A DNA stretch of 64,000 nucleotides, taken from assembly GCF_006438925.1 (NCBI RefSeq), contig NZ_RCZA01000001.1, positions 62,001-126,000 on the forward strand. Direction: 5' to 3'. Under the pieces are notes generated by a model that saw only the letters and a list, made by a program, of their open reading frames with translations, was not told the DNA's origin and made no database searches. A program made the translations under genes and the position numbers. The stretch is from Pseudomonas mandelii. Lineage in GTDB: Bacteria > Pseudomonadota > Gammaproteobacteria > Pseudomonadales > Pseudomonadaceae. Below, piece by piece: positions 61,055-64,000 of the stretch. Position 1 is the stretch's first letter. Each line of letters begins with the position of its first letter.

Positions 61055-64000
61055 TTAAATGTTCTGGCGATCACCCTTTGGATCGAAGAACACCGAAGAA
61101 ACGATTTCCGCCTCGATCACGCTGCCATCGGCCAGCGGTGCGAACACGCGCTCACCGATACGCTTCAAGCCGCCCTTCACAACACCCATGGCAAACGAAT
61201 AGCCCAGGGAGTTGTGCAAGTAGCTGGAGGTGACGTGACCGACCATAGTCATCGGGATCGCTTGCTTGGTGTTGAACACCAGTTGCGCACCTTCCGGCAG
61301 CCATTTGTTCGGATCAATCGGCTTCAGACCGACCAACTGTTTGCGTTGATCACGCACGCAGTCTTCGCGGTTCATGCCACGCTGGCCAATCCACGAGAAT
61401 GGTTTGGTGCGACCGACACACCAGCCCATGTTCAGGTCGTCCGGGGTCATCGAGCCGTCAGTGTCCTGACCGACGATGATGAAGCCCTTCTCGGCCCGCA
61501 GCACGTGCATGGTTTCGGTGCCATACGGGGTCAGGTTGTACTTCTTGCCGGCCTCGACGATTTTTTCCAGAACGCCCATGGCGTAGTCGGCCTGAACGTT
61601 GACTTCGTACGACAGTTCACCGGTAAACGAAATCCGGAACACCCGCGCCGGCACACCGCCGACCAGACCTTCTTTCCAGGTCATGAACGGGAAGGCTTCG
61701 TTGCTCAGGTCAATGTCGGTGACTTCGCTGAGCAGCTTGCGGCTGTTCGGCCCGGACAAGGTCATGGTTGCCCAGTGGTCGGTGACCGAAGTGAAGTACA
61801 CCTTCAGGTCTGGCCATTCGGTCTGGTGGTAGATTTCCAGCCATTGCAGCACGCGTGCAGCGCCGCCAGTGGTGGTGGTCATCACGAAATGGTTGTCGGC
61901 CAGGCATGCCGTCACGCCGTCGTCGAACACCATGCCGTCTTCTTTGCACATCAGGCCGTAGCGAGCCTTGCCCACGTCGAGCTTGGTCCAGGCGTTGGTG
62001 TAGATGCGGTTGAGGAACTCACGCGAATCCGGGCCCTGGATGTCGATCTTGCCCAGGGTCGAAGCGTCCAGCAGGCCGACGCTGTCGCGCACGGCTTTGC
62101 ATTCGCGCTTCACGGCAGCGTGCAGGTCTTCACCGTTTTTCGGGAAGTACCACGGACGTTTCCACTGACCGACGTCTTCAAATTCGGCGCCGTTCTTCAC
62201 GTGCCAGTGATGCAGCGCGGTGAAACGCACCGGTTCGAAGATGTGCCCACAGTGACGGCCGGCCACGGCGCCGAAGGTTACCGGCGTGTAGTTCGGACGG
62301 AACATGGTGGTGCCCATCTGCGGGATGGTCACGTTCAGCGAACGGGCGGCGATGGCCAGACCGTTGACGTTGCCGAGCTTGCCCTGGTCAGTGCCGAAGC
62401 CCAGTGCGGTGTAGCGTTTGACGTGCTCGACCGACTCGAAGCCTTCGCGGGTCGCCAGTTCGATGGCGGCTGCGGTGACGTCGTTTTGCAGGTCGACGAA
62501 TTGCTTCGGCGCACGTGCGGTGTTCTTTTCATGCGGCACCTGGAACAGCGCCAGTGTTGGCTCTTCCAGACGGCTCAGGGCTTTCGGCAAGGTGCCTTCG
62601 ACCACGCTGAAACCGGCTTCGCTGGCTGCGCGAGCGCCACCCTCAAAACCATCGGCCAGGGAATCGCCGAGGCCGTAGACGCCGTTGATGCCACCGACGC
62701 ACACGCGTTTCTGCGGTGCTTCGCCCGGTACGAAACCGAGAATGTCTTCACGCCAGATCGGCTTGCCACCCAGGTGCGAGGCCAAGTGAACCACCGGGCT
62801 GTAACCGCCGGAACTGGCAACCAGGTCGCATTCAAGCCACTCACCTGGGCTGGTCACGGCGTGCGCTTTGACATCGATCGCGGCAACGCGAGCGGCGGTC
62901 ACGTGCTTGCTGCCACGCGTCTCGATCACGGCGCTGCCGGTCAGGATGCGGATGCCTTTGGCGCGTGCTTCTTCAACCAGCGCACCGCGCGGATTGCTGC
63001 GGGCATCGGCGATGGCCACGACTTGCAGACTGGCGTCGAGCCAATCCAGTGCAACGCGGTAGGCGTGATCGTTGTTGGTCGACAGCACCAGTTTTTTGCC
63101 CGGTGCCACGCCGTAACGACGCACGTAAGTCGACACAGCGCCGGCGAGCATGTTGCCCGGCACGTCGTTGTTGCCGTAAACCAGTGGACGCTCGTGAGCG
63201 CCGGTCGCCAGCACTACACGCTTGGCGCGAACGCGGTGGATGCGCTGACGGACCTGGCCAATCGGGGCGCGGTCGCCGAGGTGATCGGTCAGGCGTTCGT
63301 GAATGGTCAGGAAGTTATGGTCGTGGTAGCCGTTGACCGTGGCGCGCGGCAACAGCAGCACGTCCGGGGTGTCTTTCAGCTCGGCGATGACGCTGGCGAC
63401 CCACTCGCTGGCAGGCTTGCCGTCGAGGCTTTCGCGGGAATCGAGCAGGCTGCCGCCGAACTCTTCCTGCTCATCGGCGAGGATTACGCGCGCACCGCTG
63501 CGGGCAGCCGCCAGTGCAGCGGCCAGGCCAGCGGGGCCACCGCCGACGATCAGCACGTCGCAGTGCTGGTTCATGTAGTCGTAGGTGTCCGGATCGTTCT
63601 CGGTCGGCGAGCGGCCAAGGCCGGCGGCCTTACGAATGTACTTCTCGTAAGTCATCCAGAAGGATTGCGGGTACATGAAGGTTTTGTAGTAGAAGCCCGG
63701 CGGCATCAGCTTGCCGCCGACCTTGCCGAGAATCCCCATCATGTCGTTGTTCACGCTTGGCCAGCCGTTGGTGCTGGTGGCGACCAGGCCTTGATAGAGC
63801 GCTTGTTGCGTGGCGCGTACGTTGGGGATCTGCGTGGCTTCGGTCGCGCCGATTTGCAGCACAGCGTTCGGCTCTTCGGCGCCAGCGGCAAAGATGCCGC
63901 GCGGACGGGAATACTTGAAGCTGCGACCGATGATGTCGACACCGTTGGCCAGCAAGGCCGCGGCCAGGGAATCGCCTTCAAAGCCTTTGTAGGTCTGGCC
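61055..64000 (-). CDS. soxA: Sarcosine oxidase alpha subunit (partial)
   Basis: About 981 of roughly 1005 residues are visible; the first about 24 lie beyond the right edge (frame is open: GQTYKGFEGDSLAAALLANG). It has an FAD/NAD fold (DVLIVGGGPAGLAAALAAAR), a middle region with the Rossmann-like second nucleotide site (VLATGAHERPLVYGNNDVPG), and a C-terminal folate-binding GcvT-like domain (WLEIYHQTEWPDLKVYFTSV, DDLNMGWCVGRTKPFSWIG). It produces glycine and CH2-THF or formaldehyde from sarcosine. soxB and soxD are expected upstream, off the window. Confidence 0.95.
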   Translation of the reverse strand, partial: GQTYKGFEGDSLAAALLANGVDIIGRSFKYSRPRGIFAAGAEEPNAVLQIGATEATQIPNVRATQQALYQGLVATSTNGWPSVNNDMMGILGKVGGKLMPPGFYYKTFMYPQSFWMTYEKYIRKAAGLGRSPTENDPDTYDYMNQHCDVLIVGGGPAGLAAALAAARSGARVILADEQEEFGGSLLDSRESLDGKPASEWVASVIAELKDTPDVLLLPRATVNGYHDHNFLTIHERLTDHLGDRAPIGQVRQRIHRVRAKRVVLATGAHERPLVYGNNDVPGNMLAGAVSTYVRRYGVAPGKKLVLSTNNDHAYRVALDWLDASLQVVAIADARSNPRGALVEEARAKGIRILTGSAVIETRGSKHVTAARVAAIDVKAHAVTSPGEWLECDLVASSGGYSPVVHLASHLGGKPIWREDILGFVPGEAPQKRVCVGGINGVYGLGDSLADGFEGGARAASEAGFSVVEGTLPKALSRLEEPTLALFQVPHEKNTARAPKQFVDLQNDVTAAAIELATREGFESVEHVKRYTALGFGTDQGKLGNVNGLAIAARSLNVTIPQMGTTMFRPNYTPVTFGAVAGRHCGHIFEPVRFTALHHWHVKNGAEFEDVGQWKRPWYFPKNGEDLHAAVKRECKAVRDSVGLLDASTLGKIDIQGPDSREFLNRIYTNAWTKLDVGKARYGLMCKEDGMVFDDGVTACLADNHFVMTTTTGGAARVLQWLEIYHQTEWPDLKVYFTSVTDHWATMTLSGPNSRKLLSEVTDIDLSNEAFPFMTWKEGLVGGVPARVFRISFTGELSYEVNVQADYAMGVLEKIVEAGKKYNLTPYGTETMHVLRAEKGFIIVGQDTDGSMTPDDLNMGWCVGRTKPFSWIGQRGMNREDCVRDQRKQLVGLKPIDPNKWLPEGAQLVFNTKQAIPMTMVGHVTSSYLHNSLGYSFAMGVVKGGLKRIGERVFAPLADGSVIEAEIVSSVFFDPKGDRQNI

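Noticed and set aside
1..64000. CRISPR arrays, tRNA, rRNA, insertion sequences
   Set aside because: No regular direct repeats with spacers, no cloverleaf with CCA-type end, and no transposase found by reading both strands.

Overview
The window is typical chromosome of a fluorescent Pseudomonas, most like the P. fluorescens group. The evidence is the GC-rich coding, a complete pqqF-pqqABCDE locus, a davBA lysine route, a bioBFHCD operon, creBCD, a sarcosine oxidase/fdhA/purU one-carbon block, and many Pseudomonas-type REP palindromes with the core GTGGGAGCGAGC. I see no rRNA, tRNA, CRISPR array, prophage or insertion sequence.

Layout. 1-1702 (minus): end of an ABC importer for basic amino acids. 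1703-3000: a small accessory-looking patch with an orphan HEMGH metallopeptidase. 3003-6175: Lrp-type regulator, then davB and davA, which take lysine to 5-aminovalerate. 6224-16881: PQQ locus (pqqF, pqqA-E, S9 peptidase) followed by a Pmp3-like peptide, a class III aminotransferase and a LysR regulator. 17109-24255: three about 600-residue acyl-CoA dehydrogenases with a membrane GGDEF protein between two of them and a PsrA-type operator upstream of the third. 24534-29561: an orphan 98-residue protein resembling flagellar rod/hook ends, then bioD, bioC, bioH, bioF and bioB. A BirA-like operator overlaps the bioB -35 and lies inside the first codons of divergent comF. 29656-36178: comF, modE, phoX, srkA, rarD and an ACT-domain regulator, with two exact DnaA boxes beside rarD. 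36713-42393: glcB, a receiver protein, a cNMP/CBS/nucleotidyltransferase protein and a translationally coupled DnaQ-like exonuclease. 42614-48125: FecI/FecR, TonB-dependent siderophore receptor, PepSY membrane protein and a coupled 59-residue membrane peptide (iron uptake). 48415-57482: a glutathione transferase, creD, creC and a frameshifted creB, a retropepsin-like protein, an acyltransferase, a DUF2780 protein, then a fasciclin protein with an ECF sigma and its anti-sigma factor. 57726-64000: fdhA, purU, soxG and soxA (soxA runs off the window).

How the genes work together: the permease, the Lrp regulator and DavBA form a plausible lysine uptake and use block. The PQQ genes make the cofactor for periplasmic dehydrogenases. 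The acyl-CoA dehydrogenases feed acetyl-CoA to the glyoxylate shunt, where GlcB acts. SoxA/SoxG, PurU and FdhA handle one-carbon units released from sarcosine.

The most notable non-gene content is four families of intergenic palindromes: at least ten REP loci, a GTAGGAGCTG family of long perfect hairpins (one providing the fecR stop codon), a roughly 190-bp CCCCTCACCCT family, and a four-hairpin element near 53.7 kb. The clearest anomaly is the one-base frameshift in creB.
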